Numbered from the stretch's first letter, positions 8,104-17,300 are shown. The stretch: DNA of 64,000 nucleotides from an uncultured Bacteroides sp. (GCA_900546355.1 URCM01000001.1:11789-75788), one strand, 5' to 3'. Notes: a model not told the origin generated them from the sequence alone. Made by a program: numbers and translations.

Positions 8104-8721
8104 CTACGCTTGTGTTTGGTTGTTATGTTCCTTTTTTACCCATTCTGCCAACTCTTCCACCCGGCAAGCAATGTTGAGTTTGTCAAGGTAGGCTGACAGT
8201 TCCAGCTTGCCTTTGGCTGTTATACCTGTCTTGGGTACAAGGAATGCCTCCCGCTCAGCTGAGAAACGGATGAAACGCACCCAAGTGAAAGCGAAGGCAT
8301 CGCCATCTTTCTCGGTACTGAAAGCCGAGAACACCAGATACTTGCCGCCTTTTCTATCAGTCTTTTCCTCCACCTGCTTGCCGATGGTGCCGCGAAATTC
8401 AATGTCGCCCTCTATGTTGTCCTTGTCGGATGCAGGGGTAAAATCCACTGCATCGGCATGGAAATTCAAGTATAGGTTGTCGCTGCGCTTGCGAAAAGTG
8501 AGCGTGCCTCGCATTTCTACCTTTGTACCCACAGCATATGGGTTGGTGTCCGATTCACCTCCATCCATTGACACGGAGATTTCCACTTGCTTGCCCGCTC
8601 CCGACTTGGCGGGAATGGTGGTCTTGACACCAAAGCAGATGAATGTTTGTCCCTCGCTATTGGTCCGCACCGTCGCCGCCCGGCTGACCGTGCCGTTGAT
8701 TGTTACATTGCATTTAATCAT
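8104..8721 (-). CDS. Predicted OB-fold single-stranded-DNA-binding-like protein
   Basis: 205 residues. The first ~110 residues look like an SSB-type OB fold: CNVTINGTVSRAATV, an ICFGVKT strand, then VEMRGTLTFRKRSDNLYLNFHADAVDF, which mimics the SSB pattern of a G-x-L core strand followed by a long strand. The second half repeats the pattern (IEFRGTIGKQV.., ITAKGKLELSAY), so two OB-like domains are possible. The glycine-rich tail and acidic tip of host SSB are missing. Position next to ArdC and a primase gene fits coating of the transferred strand. The assignment is by pattern only. Confidence 0.55.
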   Translation of the reverse strand: MIKCNVTINGTVSRAATVRTNSEGQTFICFGVKTTIPAKSGAGKQVEISVSMDGGESDTNPYAVGTKVEMRGTLTFRKRSDNLYLNFHADAVDFTPASDKDNIEGDIEFRGTIGKQVEEKTDRKGGKYLVFSAFSTEKDGDAFAFTWVRFIRFSAEREAFLVPKTGITAKGKLELSAYLDKLNIACRVEELAEWVKKEHNNQTQA

Positions 8722-8762
8722 ATGGTTATCCTTTATTGGTGATGTATTCGATATTTTGTCTA

Positions 8763-10238
8763 TTATCTCATTTGCAGGTTCTCGCCTTGTCCGTTACGTT
8801 GTTCCATTCCCTGCTCATAGTTCCGAGCCACTTGCCCGGAAAGGGCGATGCCGCCCACAATTGCCGCCACTTGGCTGCGTTTCTGTTCTGCCGTGGTACC
8901 CGTATCGGAAAGGACAAGGGAAAGGCGGTTCATCTCCGATGCGGTCAGTTCATGCGAGAAACTGCCGTCGCCACTGTCGATATGCAAGATGGGGCGGCCG
9001 TTGTCCTGCACCTCCAACACGCACTCCTTGCAGGCGGGCAGCAATGCCGAGAGGTCGATGCGTTTGCTCAAGGCCGCTTCGGTAGCCATCCTCATCTGTT
9101 CCTCCTTGTTGTCAATCTGCATGGCGAGAGCCATAAGCGAGGTGAACATAGTAATGGCCATTTCCACAATGGGGTCAGTACCGTAACCGAGGTGCTCGTT
9201 GCTGTCCTCCGATGAAAGTATTTTCTTCATCCACTCATCCGGCGACAGGCCTGCGTCGATAGCCGTGCCGTCTGTGGCTTTGTATTTTGCCAATAAATCC
9301 TTGCCATCGTGCAGCAGTTGCAGGTTAATCTTCCCCTTTTGGGCAATCTCAGCCAAGTATGCCGCAGGGTCGATGTCACGCCTTGTACCGTCGGTGGAGA
9401 GTTGCGCCACACCGAATTGGAGGTTGTCACTTGACACGCCCACTTGCTGCCCGGCGTTTACCGTATCGCCCACTTTGGCATGGGTGTTCGTCAGGCCTTG
9501 GTAGCTGACCTGATAAGTGGTTCCATCTGCCCGTGCATACTCCACGGTCAATGATTTGCCGGCATCCACTGCCACGACCTTGCCATTGTCTTCCGTGGCC
9601 AATATGGCTTCATTGTCCGTTGGAAGAGTGATGCTGCGCTGTTCGCCAAACGGCACAGCCACCAACAGAAACTCTGCCCGTTCCAACGGAAAGGCATAAT
9701 CCTTGTTCTCTCCGGCAAGGTGGCTGTCCCTATCCTCACCCGGTGTCCGGCCTTGCGCTTTCATCTCTTCCATCACCATGCGGTCGTACTTGTCAAGCCC
9801 GTTCCGCTCGATGATACCGATGAGCGAGGCAGCGTAGTTGCCTCCCGTGGCATATCCCGCCTGTTCCAGTCCTTTCGCCCAGCCTTGGTAGTCATCAGCT
9901 TGCAGGTCGAAACAACCGGCGTACCGCTGGTTCTCCGAAAGGAAGCGTGAATGGTGTTCGTAGGAATCGGCCACGCTGTCATAGCTGCAAAACTTCTCAT
10001 TGGGTTTGTCATCTGTATACAAGCCATACCTGCCGCCACCGTCCAACCAGCCTTGCGTGGCCTTGATGCCGAAATGGTTGTTCTCTTTCTTTGCCAAGGT
10101 GCTTTCGCCGTTGCTGCTTTCCAAAATGCCCTGTGCCAGTGTCACGGAGGCCGGAATCCCATACCGACGCATCTGCTCCATCGCATATGCTGCGTATCGC
10201 TCCGCGTATGTTTCGTTCTTGCTTTTGCCCATATCCAA
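8763..10238 (-). CDS. Glucosaminidase plus degenerate LytM-like domain, conjugation muralidase
   Basis: 491 residues. Residues ~10-160 form a glucosaminidase (GH73/FlgJ-like) domain: AEQMRRYGIPASVTLAQGILESSNG with the catalytic glutamate, NNHFGIK, YDSVADSYEHHSRFL and AGYATGGNYAASLI. The middle (about 190-310) resembles an M23/LytM beta domain (THAKVGDTVNAGQQVG, LQFGVAQLS) but lacks the metal ligands, so it is probably a binding module. The C-terminal third is helical. No signal peptide is evident, so export may use the conjugation machinery. Muralidases of this kind open peptidoglycan for a conjugation channel. One of three cell-wall enzymes in this element. Confidence 0.75.
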   Translation of the reverse strand: MDMGKSKNETYAERYAAYAMEQMRRYGIPASVTLAQGILESSNGESTLAKKENNHFGIKATQGWLDGGGRYGLYTDDKPNEKFCSYDSVADSYEHHSRFLSENQRYAGCFDLQADDYQGWAKGLEQAGYATGGNYAASLIGIIERNGLDKYDRMVMEEMKAQGRTPGEDRDSHLAGENKDYAFPLERAEFLLVAVPFGEQRSITLPTDNEAILATEDNGKVVAVDAGKSLTVEYARADGTTYQVSYQGLTNTHAKVGDTVNAGQQVGVSSDNLQFGVAQLSTDGTRRDIDPAAYLAEIAQKGKINLQLLHDGKDLLAKYKATDGTAIDAGLSPDEWMKKILSSEDSNEHLGYGTDPIVEMAITMFTSLMALAMQIDNKEEQMRMATEAALSKRIDLSALLPACKECVLEVQDNGRPILHIDSGDGSFSHELTASEMNRLSLVLSDTGTTAEQKRSQVAAIVGGIALSGQVARNYEQGMEQRNGQGENLQMR

Positions 10239-10263
10239 ATCTTATGATTATCAATACCTGTTA

Positions 10264-12900
10264 TTATCGTCCACGACCCATACGTACCTCATTCTCCTTG
10301 CTTATTGTCTGCTCGGGGTTCTCCAACTGGTCACAGATGGCTACCCGTTGTCCAGATCGGATAAGTTTGGGAAGATGGGTGTCCAAATCCCCGAAGGGGA
10401 AGGAAACGATGTCTGCTTTATCTCCATGTACTACATCAAGTCCTAATATCCGTGAGGTGGTCTGTGCGTCTTCCTTGTAGGCCACATAGTTGTCGCCGGT
10501 CCGGAACAGCAGCACGGCATCGGGGTGCTTGCCTTTAAGTTGGTCGTACTGTTCCTGCATGGCCGGGGTAAATGGTTGTCCCTTGGCGTTGGCATCAAAT
10601 GCTATGCGGGTTTGTTCCCCTTGATGGGATTCTTGTGATTGGGCCTGTGCGTTTGCCTGTTGCAACACATCGGCAAAGAGCTTGGCTGCCAGACAGGTCT
10701 TATATTCGGCCATATCCTCCGCCGCCCACATTCGTTGCCACTGCTGGGGTGTCACCAGCCTCGGCTGCACTTTCTCTATGCCGTCGATGACCGGGGCGCA
10801 GAGAATGCGCTCGTCCTTGGTGCGGAAGATATTCACCCGCTTGATTTTGGACAGGTCGGCATTCTCGGCGGGACCAGCAAACAAGTCCACTTTCAGTTCC
10901 GGCCTGTTCTGTGCCAGGGCGTAGTATTTGTTAGCCAAGTCGTGGCGGACTTCGGCAGATGCTTCTTGTTGACCTTGTTTGATGGTGGTAAAGAAACGGT
11001 TGACATCCTCTTTGTCGGGATAGACGCTGAATGACGTTTCTCCCTGCGGTTTGAGGTACAACGCCCAGCGTCCGTCATTGTCACGCAACATCTGTATGCG
11101 GTCGAACTGTACGGAGGTTGCGTTTTCTACCGCTTCCGACACGTCGATGTACGAGAGTGTCTGCAGTTCCTTGCCCTCCAATTTGGCCGTGGTCACCTCC
11201 TTGCCCTCAAAATAACTGTCATCGGGACGGAAGCCCAGCAAGCCATCCTTGTTGAAGAAGCGGACGAATGTAGCCCCTTGCGCCCGCAAGGCACTCTCGA
11301 TACGTGTTTTGGAGAAGCCGGGCAGGTTGTTCGTCACCGCCTTTGCCCCGCGTTCAGACCGCTCTTGGGCGTTCATCACCTCGTCCGGTGTCAAGCAGTA
11401 TGGGCGTTTGTCGCCATCGGGAAAGGCCACATGACCGCCCTCCAACGCTCCGGCCGGCAGCACGACATCCACGATGCCCGTCTGCTTGTCGCGCACGATG
11501 ACCATCTCCTTGGTGGAGCGGTCGGGTATCCCCTTCAAGCTGTCCGACACCGTATAGCTGCCCTTGGTATTCCACTCGGCGGGCATATATTCCTTGCAGG
11601 ACTCCGCCATCTGTGTGCCGTAATGGACGGCTTCGGTAAAGGCGATTTCCATCACTTCAGGGTCTTCATCATACACCTTTAACAACGCTTCCTCCACTTT
11701 CTTGTCATAGAAGCCCAGATTGAACTTTTCCAGGAACGCCTGTTTCTCGGCGGGAGAGGCGAAATTCCGGCTGTCCACACCCATGCCTCCCTTGCGGATG
11801 ATGTCAATCAGGATGGCGCTCTCCCTTGAATCCACTTGCGGCTTCTGTTTCTCGCGCAATTCGGTGGTGCGCTTGTGGTCAAGCAGGGTCGCGTATTCTA
11901 TCTTCTCTCCACGCTCTGCCTTGCGCATCACCTCCACGGCATTGTTCACGTCCGTTTCGATGGCTTCCAACAGGGTGGGGTTCTCTTGCAGTTCCTGTGT
12001 CCAGTATTCCACCAAAGGCAGGTTCTCCGCTGACATCTTGGCCGGCAGGCCGAAATCCATCATCTTCACTCCGGCAGCGAGTTCGGCCACCAGCCGTTCA
12101 TATTTCACGGCATCTTCCGATGGTGCTTTCCCACCCTGCATCACCATGCCTTCACGGGCAAGGCGTTGCCGGTGGCCGGTGGCGCTTGCCACTTGGCGCA
12201 CCAATTCCTGCACATAGTCGGGGTAAGAAGAAAAATGTTTTTGGTCTGGCATATAGACGGCATCCTTGGCGGTGTCGTAACGGGGTGTGCCGGTACCGTC
12301 CTTGCGTATGGGCACGAGGTTTTCCTTGATTTGCGCCACGAAATGGTTGACGGCATTCCGCAACTGCCGTTCTTCCGCTTTAAGATTGCCCCGGTCGTTG
12401 ATGCCGCCGTGGTTCTCCAATAGGGCACGGTAGGTTTCGGGAATGGAATCGGACAGCGTGGTCTGGTCCACGTTGAACAGGATGCGTATCTCCCGGTTGC
12501 GCACCCCTTTGTATTGTTTCCGCTCTTCCTTGTCCAACTGGAGGTAGTCTTCCCTCGACATCGTGTCGCTCGGGTCATTGCGGTTGACGTACTTCTCCCA
12601 TTTGTACCAATGGAACGGCACTCCTTTCTCGCCTTGCAGCACCGCCTCGCCATGTTTCTTAGCTTCGTTGAACGAGAAATAGCGGGCGGTCTTGTAACCG
12701 CCACGGTCGGCGTGCATACCGAGTATGAGGGCGTTGAACGGGCTGACTTCCGGACCTTTCGGGTAAAACCTTGGAGCCGTCCTGCCCGAAGCGTTCAACC
12801 AATAGCCGCCGCTGATTGCCGCGCCATTCAATGCGCCAGACAGCAGTTCCTTCTCCCGTTCCACGGCAGCTTTTTCTTGTGGGCTTTTGTCCTTGCTCAT
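10264..12900 (-). CDS. Large polyvalent protein: inactivated ArdC-like N-terminus, MutS domain-I-like tail
   Basis: 878 residues. The N-terminal ~300 residues align by eye with the ArdC gene at 6917-8101 (SPFNALILGMHA, IRILFNVDQTTL, YDTAKDAVYMPDQKHF), but the metal site has decayed: where ArdC has HEMTHSSGH this protein has RQVASATGH. The centre contains a region of the DUF3945 type often linked to such proteins (my recall). The last ~105 residues (coding bases about 10264-10580) read like the mismatch-recognition domain I of MutS: TPAMQEQYDQLKGKHPDAVLLFRTGDNYVAY, then AICDQLENP. MutS domain I holds the mismatch-wedge phenylalanine; here LFRTGDNYVAY replaces the usual F-Y-x-M-G-D-F-Y-E, so the wedge residues are altered. 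Function is unknown; delivery with the DNA strand and DNA protection are plausible. Confidence 0.7.
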   Translation of the reverse strand: MSKDKSPQEKAAVEREKELLSGALNGAAISGGYWLNASGRTAPRFYPKGPEVSPFNALILGMHADRGGYKTARYFSFNEAKKHGEAVLQGEKGVPFHWYKWEKYVNRNDPSDTMSREDYLQLDKEERKQYKGVRNREIRILFNVDQTTLSDSIPETYRALLENHGGINDRGNLKAEERQLRNAVNHFVAQIKENLVPIRKDGTGTPRYDTAKDAVYMPDQKHFSSYPDYVQELVRQVASATGHRQRLAREGMVMQGGKAPSEDAVKYERLVAELAAGVKMMDFGLPAKMSAENLPLVEYWTQELQENPTLLEAIETDVNNAVEVMRKAERGEKIEYATLLDHKRTTELREKQKPQVDSRESAILIDIIRKGGMGVDSRNFASPAEKQAFLEKFNLGFYDKKVEEALLKVYDEDPEVMEIAFTEAVHYGTQMAESCKEYMPAEWNTKGSYTVSDSLKGIPDRSTKEMVIVRDKQTGIVDVVLPAGALEGGHVAFPDGDKRPYCLTPDEVMNAQERSERGAKAVTNNLPGFSKTRIESALRAQGATFVRFFNKDGLLGFRPDDSYFEGKEVTTAKLEGKELQTLSYIDVSEAVENATSVQFDRIQMLRDNDGRWALYLKPQGETSFSVYPDKEDVNRFFTTIKQGQQEASAEVRHDLANKYYALAQNRPELKVDLFAGPAENADLSKIKRVNIFRTKDERILCAPVIDGIEKVQPRLVTPQQWQRMWAAEDMAEYKTCLAAKLFADVLQQANAQAQSQESHQGEQTRIAFDANAKGQPFTPAMQEQYDQLKGKHPDAVLLFRTGDNYVAYKEDAQTTSRILGLDVVHGDKADIVSFPFGDLDTHLPKLIRSGQRVAICDQLENPEQTISKENEVRMGRGR

Positions 12901-12917
12901 ATATCTTCAGTTTAGTT

Positions 12918-14750
12918 TTACTTGATACCAAATGTCCTTTCCCTGCCTTCTTCCAAGGTCTGTTCCGATGCGCGGTAGTTTTCTTGGGTCATTTGCCTTG
13001 TTTCCTCATGCTTGGCTAGCACGGCATTGGCGAGGGTATTTATCGGCAATGCTCCTTCCCGGCAGGCTTCGGCGGCATGGTATGGCAACAGGATGCTGCA
13101 CGGCACACCGTCGATGTCCATAAAGAGGTTGTCTCCTTGCAGTACGGGATGGGCGAGCCTTGCATTCAACGGTTCATCGGGATAGGGCTTATACAGCTGT
13201 TTGGCCGGTGTTTCTTCTTGCCGGTCAAGAGCCTCCTGTCCGGCCTTGTTAAGCAGGTTCAAGCCGCCCATGCCTATCAGCACCATTTTCAACAAGGGGT
13301 TGCGGATGAACATGCCTAGCAAGATGGAGGCAATGGGCAGCAGGCTGTCCTTTACCCCGAATGATTTGGTATGACCGGTGAACAAGCCTATCAGCACATC
13401 GGGAAGCATGGAAACAACATAGCCCAGGTTCCTGCCCACACCGCCGATACCGTCTAATCCGAATGTCCTGAGCAGTCCATCCCAACCGTTTTCATTAGAG
13501 GGCTGTTGATCTGGTTGTCTAGTTTGTCGGGGCGATTGTGGCATTTGTGGCTCGTCCGATGTCGGTCCTTGACTGTCTGATGTCGATGCTTGCCCGTCCG
13601 TAGAAAGGGGGTTCAAGCTGTTTATACCCTTTGGTTCTTCTTGCAAGGCTTGTTGCTCAGCCAAGTATTCTTCCTCATGTCCGGGTGCCACAACCAAGGG
13701 CATATTCTTGTAGCGTTCATCGTTGCGTTTGTCTTCAAATATCTCGGGAAACATTGACTGGAGGCTGGGAAAATCCGGTAGGGTATTCTGCTCCATCCAA
13801 TCCGCCCATACCGGTCTTTCGGTAAGAATGCCCATCGGCTTGGCCAATTGGCTGTTGACTGACAGCACATAGTCGTTCTCGTAGGATAGGATTTTGTTTC
13901 CTTGCTTGCGGAAGCCAGTGAACACGTTATCCTCCGCACCGAACACGGCACGGCTGATGCAATCTTCTACGGTGGGCGGTTTCTTTCCGGCATTCTCCTT
14001 GCCCTCGATGTACCACTCCACACCGTAGGAAGCGGCTTCCAAGCCCACCGTTCCTGCCAGTGCCGCCCAAGATGCGATGCCGCCGGTAGCCACGGCATCG
14101 GCAGCCAATGACACGCCGCGTCCGGCCCACTTTTCCCCGGTGGAAGGGTTATAGGCGACCTCGCCCCTTGCGGCTATCTCCTGTTGTAAGGGGGAGCGCA
14201 TCAACGAATCGGCAAACCCGAACAAGCTTCCCTCCATGCCCTTGCGCAGCACATATTCCACCGATGACTTGGGCATCTGCTCTTTGACCATACGGTCAAC
14301 CATCATCTGCTCCACCCGGTAGTCCACGTAGGCGTATGCAAGGTCGCCACCTAACCGGGCAGACAGCTTGTCGTACTGCTCCCTGCCAATCTCGGCGACC
14401 ACGGCCTCCCGCCATTCATGTGCCAACAGTGCCAGGTCGGATGTGAAATCCTTGTTCCCGGCGATGCGCTCACGGCACATCTCCACATAGTCCTCTGCTG
14501 TCTTGCTGTTCCATTCACCCGTCAGGCGCAGATACTGCAGGGTGTTGTCCGGCATACCCGTGGCACCGGCGGCAAAGCTGCCAAGCAACCCCGCCGGGCT
14601 GAGTGCGTATTCGCCAATTTCTTCCGCCTGTTTCTTGCCGAGGAAGTCCTTCACGCTACGCATGACAGGGACGAAATGGGTGTCAAAGTAGCTTTGCAGG
14701 CAGTATTCCACTTCGGCAAACCGTTCGCTATGTTGTATTTCCTTGCTCAT
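12918..14750 (-). CDS. Large element protein with central hydrophobic segments, function unknown
   Basis: 610 residues. The first ~200 residues are helical and charged. Around residues 215-245 lies an Ala/Gly-rich stretch, a proline/glutamine-rich low-complexity linker follows near 390-430, and two hydrophobic segments occur around 460-520 (LGYVVSMLPDVLIGLF and ILLGMFIRNPLLKMVLIGMGGLNLL). The C-terminal ~90 residues (DNLFMDIDGVPCSILLPYHAAEACREG) look like a small folded domain. I do not recognise the family. It lies between the polyvalent protein and the M23 peptidase, in the same operon, so a role at the envelope during transfer is the simplest guess. Confidence 0.6.
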   Translation of the reverse strand: MSKEIQHSERFAEVEYCLQSYFDTHFVPVMRSVKDFLGKKQAEEIGEYALSPAGLLGSFAAGATGMPDNTLQYLRLTGEWNSKTAEDYVEMCRERIAGNKDFTSDLALLAHEWREAVVAEIGREQYDKLSARLGGDLAYAYVDYRVEQMMVDRMVKEQMPKSSVEYVLRKGMEGSLFGFADSLMRSPLQQEIAARGEVAYNPSTGEKWAGRGVSLAADAVATGGIASWAALAGTVGLEAASYGVEWYIEGKENAGKKPPTVEDCISRAVFGAEDNVFTGFRKQGNKILSYENDYVLSVNSQLAKPMGILTERPVWADWMEQNTLPDFPSLQSMFPEIFEDKRNDERYKNMPLVVAPGHEEEYLAEQQALQEEPKGINSLNPLSTDGQASTSDSQGPTSDEPQMPQSPRQTRQPDQQPSNENGWDGLLRTFGLDGIGGVGRNLGYVVSMLPDVLIGLFTGHTKSFGVKDSLLPIASILLGMFIRNPLLKMVLIGMGGLNLLNKAGQEALDRQEETPAKQLYKPYPDEPLNARLAHPVLQGDNLFMDIDGVPCSILLPYHAAEACREGALPINTLANAVLAKHEETRQMTQENYRASEQTLEEGRERTFGIK

Positions 14751-14754
14751 GAGG

Positions 14755-15039
14755 TTACATGATGTTAAGTTGCTTCATCAGTTGTTCCTTGGTCTGTTCT
14801 ATCGCATGGCGGCAGGCTTCCATCTGCTTGGGATAGTATTTCTCCAGCAGGGTGTCCTTGGCTATCTCATCGTGGATAAAGCCCACCGCCGTTTGCCGGT
14901 TGATCTCCACCGAGGCTTCCCCATCCTCCTTGTTGTTGAACCAGGCTTTCGTCCACCAACGCAAACCTGCCCGGTCGGGATAGACGGTGACAAGTCTGGG
15001 TATGTCGAAACTGCGCACGTCTATCTCCAGTCCTTCCAA
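14755..15039 (-). CDS. C-terminal part of the M23 peptidase gene, in the -1 frame
   Basis: 94 residues if begun at the TTG at 15039, but the frame is open without a stop back to the A9 tract at 15081-15089, and translation of that stretch (DEAVAAIGVTDPLEG...) reads naturally into it. I therefore take it as the tail of the M23 gene at 15063-15890, reached by a -1 shift or by one extra A in the run, not as an independent gene. No start codon with good context is visible. The tail has W-rich RAGLRWWTKAWFNNKEDG and a helical end. It stops 4 bases before the start of the gene at 12918-14750. Confidence 0.55.
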   Translation of the reverse strand: MEGLEIDVRSFDIPRLVTVYPDRAGLRWWTKAWFNNKEDGEASVEINRQTAVGFIHDEIAKDTLLEKYYPKQMEACRHAIEQTKEQLMKQLNIM

Positions 15040-15062
15040 CGGGTCGGTGACGCCGATGGCGG

Positions 15063-15890
15063 CTACCGCTTCGTCAAGTCTTTTTTTTTACCGCTTTCGT
15101 CCAACGTGGAGAGGAACACCCCGTGACGGAACGCCAAGTAGTCCAGGAAGTCGCCTATCAGCAGGTTTTGTACCTTGGCGGCGATGGGTATGGAGCGGCT
15201 GCCGATGCCGAGCGGGTTGGCCAACGAGGGTATCACCTCATAGAAATAGTTGCGGATAGCCGAAAGCGAGAAAATATTGCGTAGCGACTGGACGGTATGG
15301 CCGGATACCTTGTATTGTCCACCCGCGATGTCCGTAAGGTAGTCGGGATAGAAGCGGAGCATCAGTTGCTCGATTTCCTCCCGGTCATCGTCATAGTCAG
15401 TGGGTATCTCCATTTCGAGGGTGTCGAAGTCGGGCATACCGGTATGTCCTTGTTGCTGCATCATCTTCAAATTGCCATAAATCATGGTGAGAAAGTCGAT
15501 GGGGTTGATTTCTTCTCCGTCATACCGCACCTCCATGTGGAGCAGGTCGCCGCTGATGGCCAACACGCTCCCTGCCTTTACCTTTGCCCCGAACGGAGCC
15601 ATTGCCCTTGCCAGGTGGGCGTAAGTCACTTCATACTTGCCGTACCGGGTCACTTGGAACAGCCCCTGCCTGGGGGTGCTCCCGATTCCCGTCACCACGC
15701 CGTCGGCCACTGCGGCCAGTATGTACCGATGCGTGCCGAAATCCACGCCGTGGTGGAAAAACGTCTCGCCGCTCTTAGGATGGGCCTGTTCCCCATAGCC
15801 CAAGAGCATCTTCACTTCGCCGTCCCGTTCCTCAAACGGCATACAGTAGCCGCTTGCGGAAACAAGGTTCATTTCTTGTATATAGTCCAT
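15063..15890 (-). CDS. M23 family metallopeptidase, conjugation-associated
   Basis: 275 residues before the stop that follows the A9 run. It has HHGVDFGTH (metal-binding HxxxD), AAVADGVVTGIG, YAHL and LHMEV, so the LytM zinc site H...D...HxH-like order is present (about residues 45-120). The C-terminal part is unlike ordinary M23 proteins and appears element-specific. LytM peptidases cut peptide crosslinks in peptidoglycan; in mating elements they help build the transfer channel. No signal peptide is visible. The protein ends GKKKDLTKR, coded through nine consecutive adenines (plus-strand T run 15081-15089); the -1 frame beyond continues for about 110 residues and probably belongs to the same protein. 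Confidence 0.75.
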   Translation of the reverse strand: MDYIQEMNLVSASGYCMPFEERDGEVKMLLGYGEQAHPKSGETFFHHGVDFGTHRYILAAVADGVVTGIGSTPRQGLFQVTRYGKYEVTYAHLARAMAPFGAKVKAGSVLAISGDLLHMEVRYDGEEINPIDFLTMIYGNLKMMQQQGHTGMPDFDTLEMEIPTDYDDDREEIEQLMLRFYPDYLTDIAGGQYKVSGHTVQSLRNIFSLSAIRNYFYEVIPSLANPLGIGSRSIPIAAKVQNLLIGDFLDYLAFRHGVFLSTLDESGKKKDLTKR

Positions 15891-15920
15891 ATTCTCGTTA
15901 TTGTCAATTTTCTTTCCGTT

Positions 15921-16556
15921 TTATCTTCGCATTCCTCCTTGGCGTTCCTGGCCCTCCTGCGGCGTTTGCCCTATGGGATGCGTCTGCTCAATCCGTGAGT
16001 GGTTACCGATAAGCATCATGCCCAGCAGCAGGCCGCCTATCTTGCCTAACCAGCCGAAACGGCCAAACACCAACAAGGCGGAAGCTACCAAGCCGAGCAT
16101 TCCCAAGCCCGACACGTTTCCTTTTCCCAAGTTGGAGAAGAAATTGCCGAACATATCCAAACCGTTCCCACTAGTTATGTTGCCTAAGAATGTTCCGATA
16201 CCTCCCCATGTCTGGTTCATGGTGGAAACGCCATCCTTTACGCCTTGCAGGGCTTCACCTGCCTTGTCAACAGCCTGTTCCACACGGTCGGCGGCTTGCC
16301 CGGCCATTTCCACTCCTTTGTCCACGTTCTCTTCACCGACCAGCACGTCGGCCACGGTGCGCACTACCGGCTTGTCGTTCACAATGTTCTCCCACGCAAG
16401 GTAACCCATGCCGCCTCCGACGACTGCGGTCTTGGTGGCGTGCCCGAATCCGGCAAGGGTGCGCTGGGGATGCACTATCGCGCCGCCCATCGAGCGTGTG
16501 ACGGAGTTGTTGACCAGTTTCTTGCCGAAACCCAATATTCTTGACCATCCTCCCAT
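15921..16556 (-). CDS. Small membrane protein of the element operon, function unknown
   Basis: 211 residues. The N-terminus is basic and has a short Gly-rich hydrophobic stretch (TAVVGGGMGYLAW), the centre is an amphipathic acidic helix (VDKGVEMAGQAADRVEQAVDKAGEALQGV), and near the C-terminus are hydrophobic segments (GLGMLGLVASALLVFG, IGGLLLGMMLIG). No family is recognised. It lies between the M23 gene and the exported pair and is close enough to be cotranscribed. A membrane subunit of the transfer apparatus would fit, but this rests on position. Confidence 0.55.
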   Translation of the reverse strand: MGGWSRILGFGKKLVNNSVTRSMGGAIVHPQRTLAGFGHATKTAVVGGGMGYLAWENIVNDKPVVRTVADVLVGEENVDKGVEMAGQAADRVEQAVDKAGEALQGVKDGVSTMNQTWGGIGTFLGNITSGNGLDMFGNFFSNLGKGNVSGLGMLGLVASALLVFGRFGWLGKIGGLLLGMMLIGNHSRIEQTHPIGQTPQEGQERQGGMRR

Positions 16557-16592
16557 ATCCAGTGATTGTTTTATTGATGTTTCTATATCCGT

Positions 16593-17276
16593 TTATAAAT
16601 CTCCGTTTCTTTTCCACCGCCTCATAGCGGCACGGGCGATTTCTGCCTTGTCCGCTTTTTGCGGCCTTGCCCCTTCATCGATGGTCGCCCACACATCGGC
16701 CAGCGAGGTGTATTTCACCGCCAAAGTCAGGTGGCGAAGTTTTTTGTTCATCGCTTTCAGCTTCGGCCGGATGCCGAACACCAATTCTATCCGTTGTTTC
16801 TCGGTCATCTTGGTGTCGCTCAGGCATACTTGCCGGATGTCGTTCACGATTTCCACGCTGCCCAATATCAGTTCTTGATAGATGCGGTTGCGGTTCGGGG
16901 TGAGTGCCACGGCAATGGCATTCCCTGCATGGCTGCGCAATTGGTCGTTCAGGCTTCCCATATTTTCTGCCAGTTTGCCTACCTCGTGGTAGAAGCCATA
17001 TATCTGTGCCGCATAGCTGATGATGTCGCGGAAAGAATCGAGGTAGTCGTTGAACTTCCGTTGGATGTCCGTCGTGCCTTCCACTTCCTCCCGTGTCCAG
17101 ATATGCCCGGTGGTCTGCATCAGCATCGCCCGCTCCTGTGCTTTCAACTGGTCTTCCGCCTTTTCGGTATAGAGGTACACCATCCCGGCCAGGGTCGGGT
17201 CGATTTGCGCCTTTAATTGCAACGAGCAGACAAGCAGCAAGCCCATTATCACGATATGTTTCTTTATCCCTCCCAT
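16593..17276 (-). CDS. Exported conjugation-operon protein, paralogue A
   Basis: 227 residues with a signal peptide (MGGIKKHIVIMGLLLVCSLQLKA). The rest is helical: FNDYLDSFRDIISYAAQIYGF, a middle VEIVNDIRQV, and a C-terminal RHLTLAVKYTSLADVWATIDEG..ARAAMRRWKR. The next gene upstream (17301-17993) shares the same order, with a near-identical C-terminal pattern (LSIRYYTMTDVWNSVTAG...AHAALDRWRR). I infer a periplasmic protein, possibly a mating-pore component in the general style of TraI/VirB5 proteins. I do not claim homology to CTnDOT TraI. The pair probably arose by tandem duplication. Confidence 0.6.
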   Translation of the reverse strand: MGGIKKHIVIMGLLLVCSLQLKAQIDPTLAGMVYLYTEKAEDQLKAQERAMLMQTTGHIWTREEVEGTTDIQRKFNDYLDSFRDIISYAAQIYGFYHEVGKLAENMGSLNDQLRSHAGNAIAVALTPNRNRIYQELILGSVEIVNDIRQVCLSDTKMTEKQRIELVFGIRPKLKAMNKKLRHLTLAVKYTSLADVWATIDEGARPQKADKAEIARAAMRRWKRNGDL

Positions 17277-17300
17277 GCTTCATTCATCATTATTTTTTCT

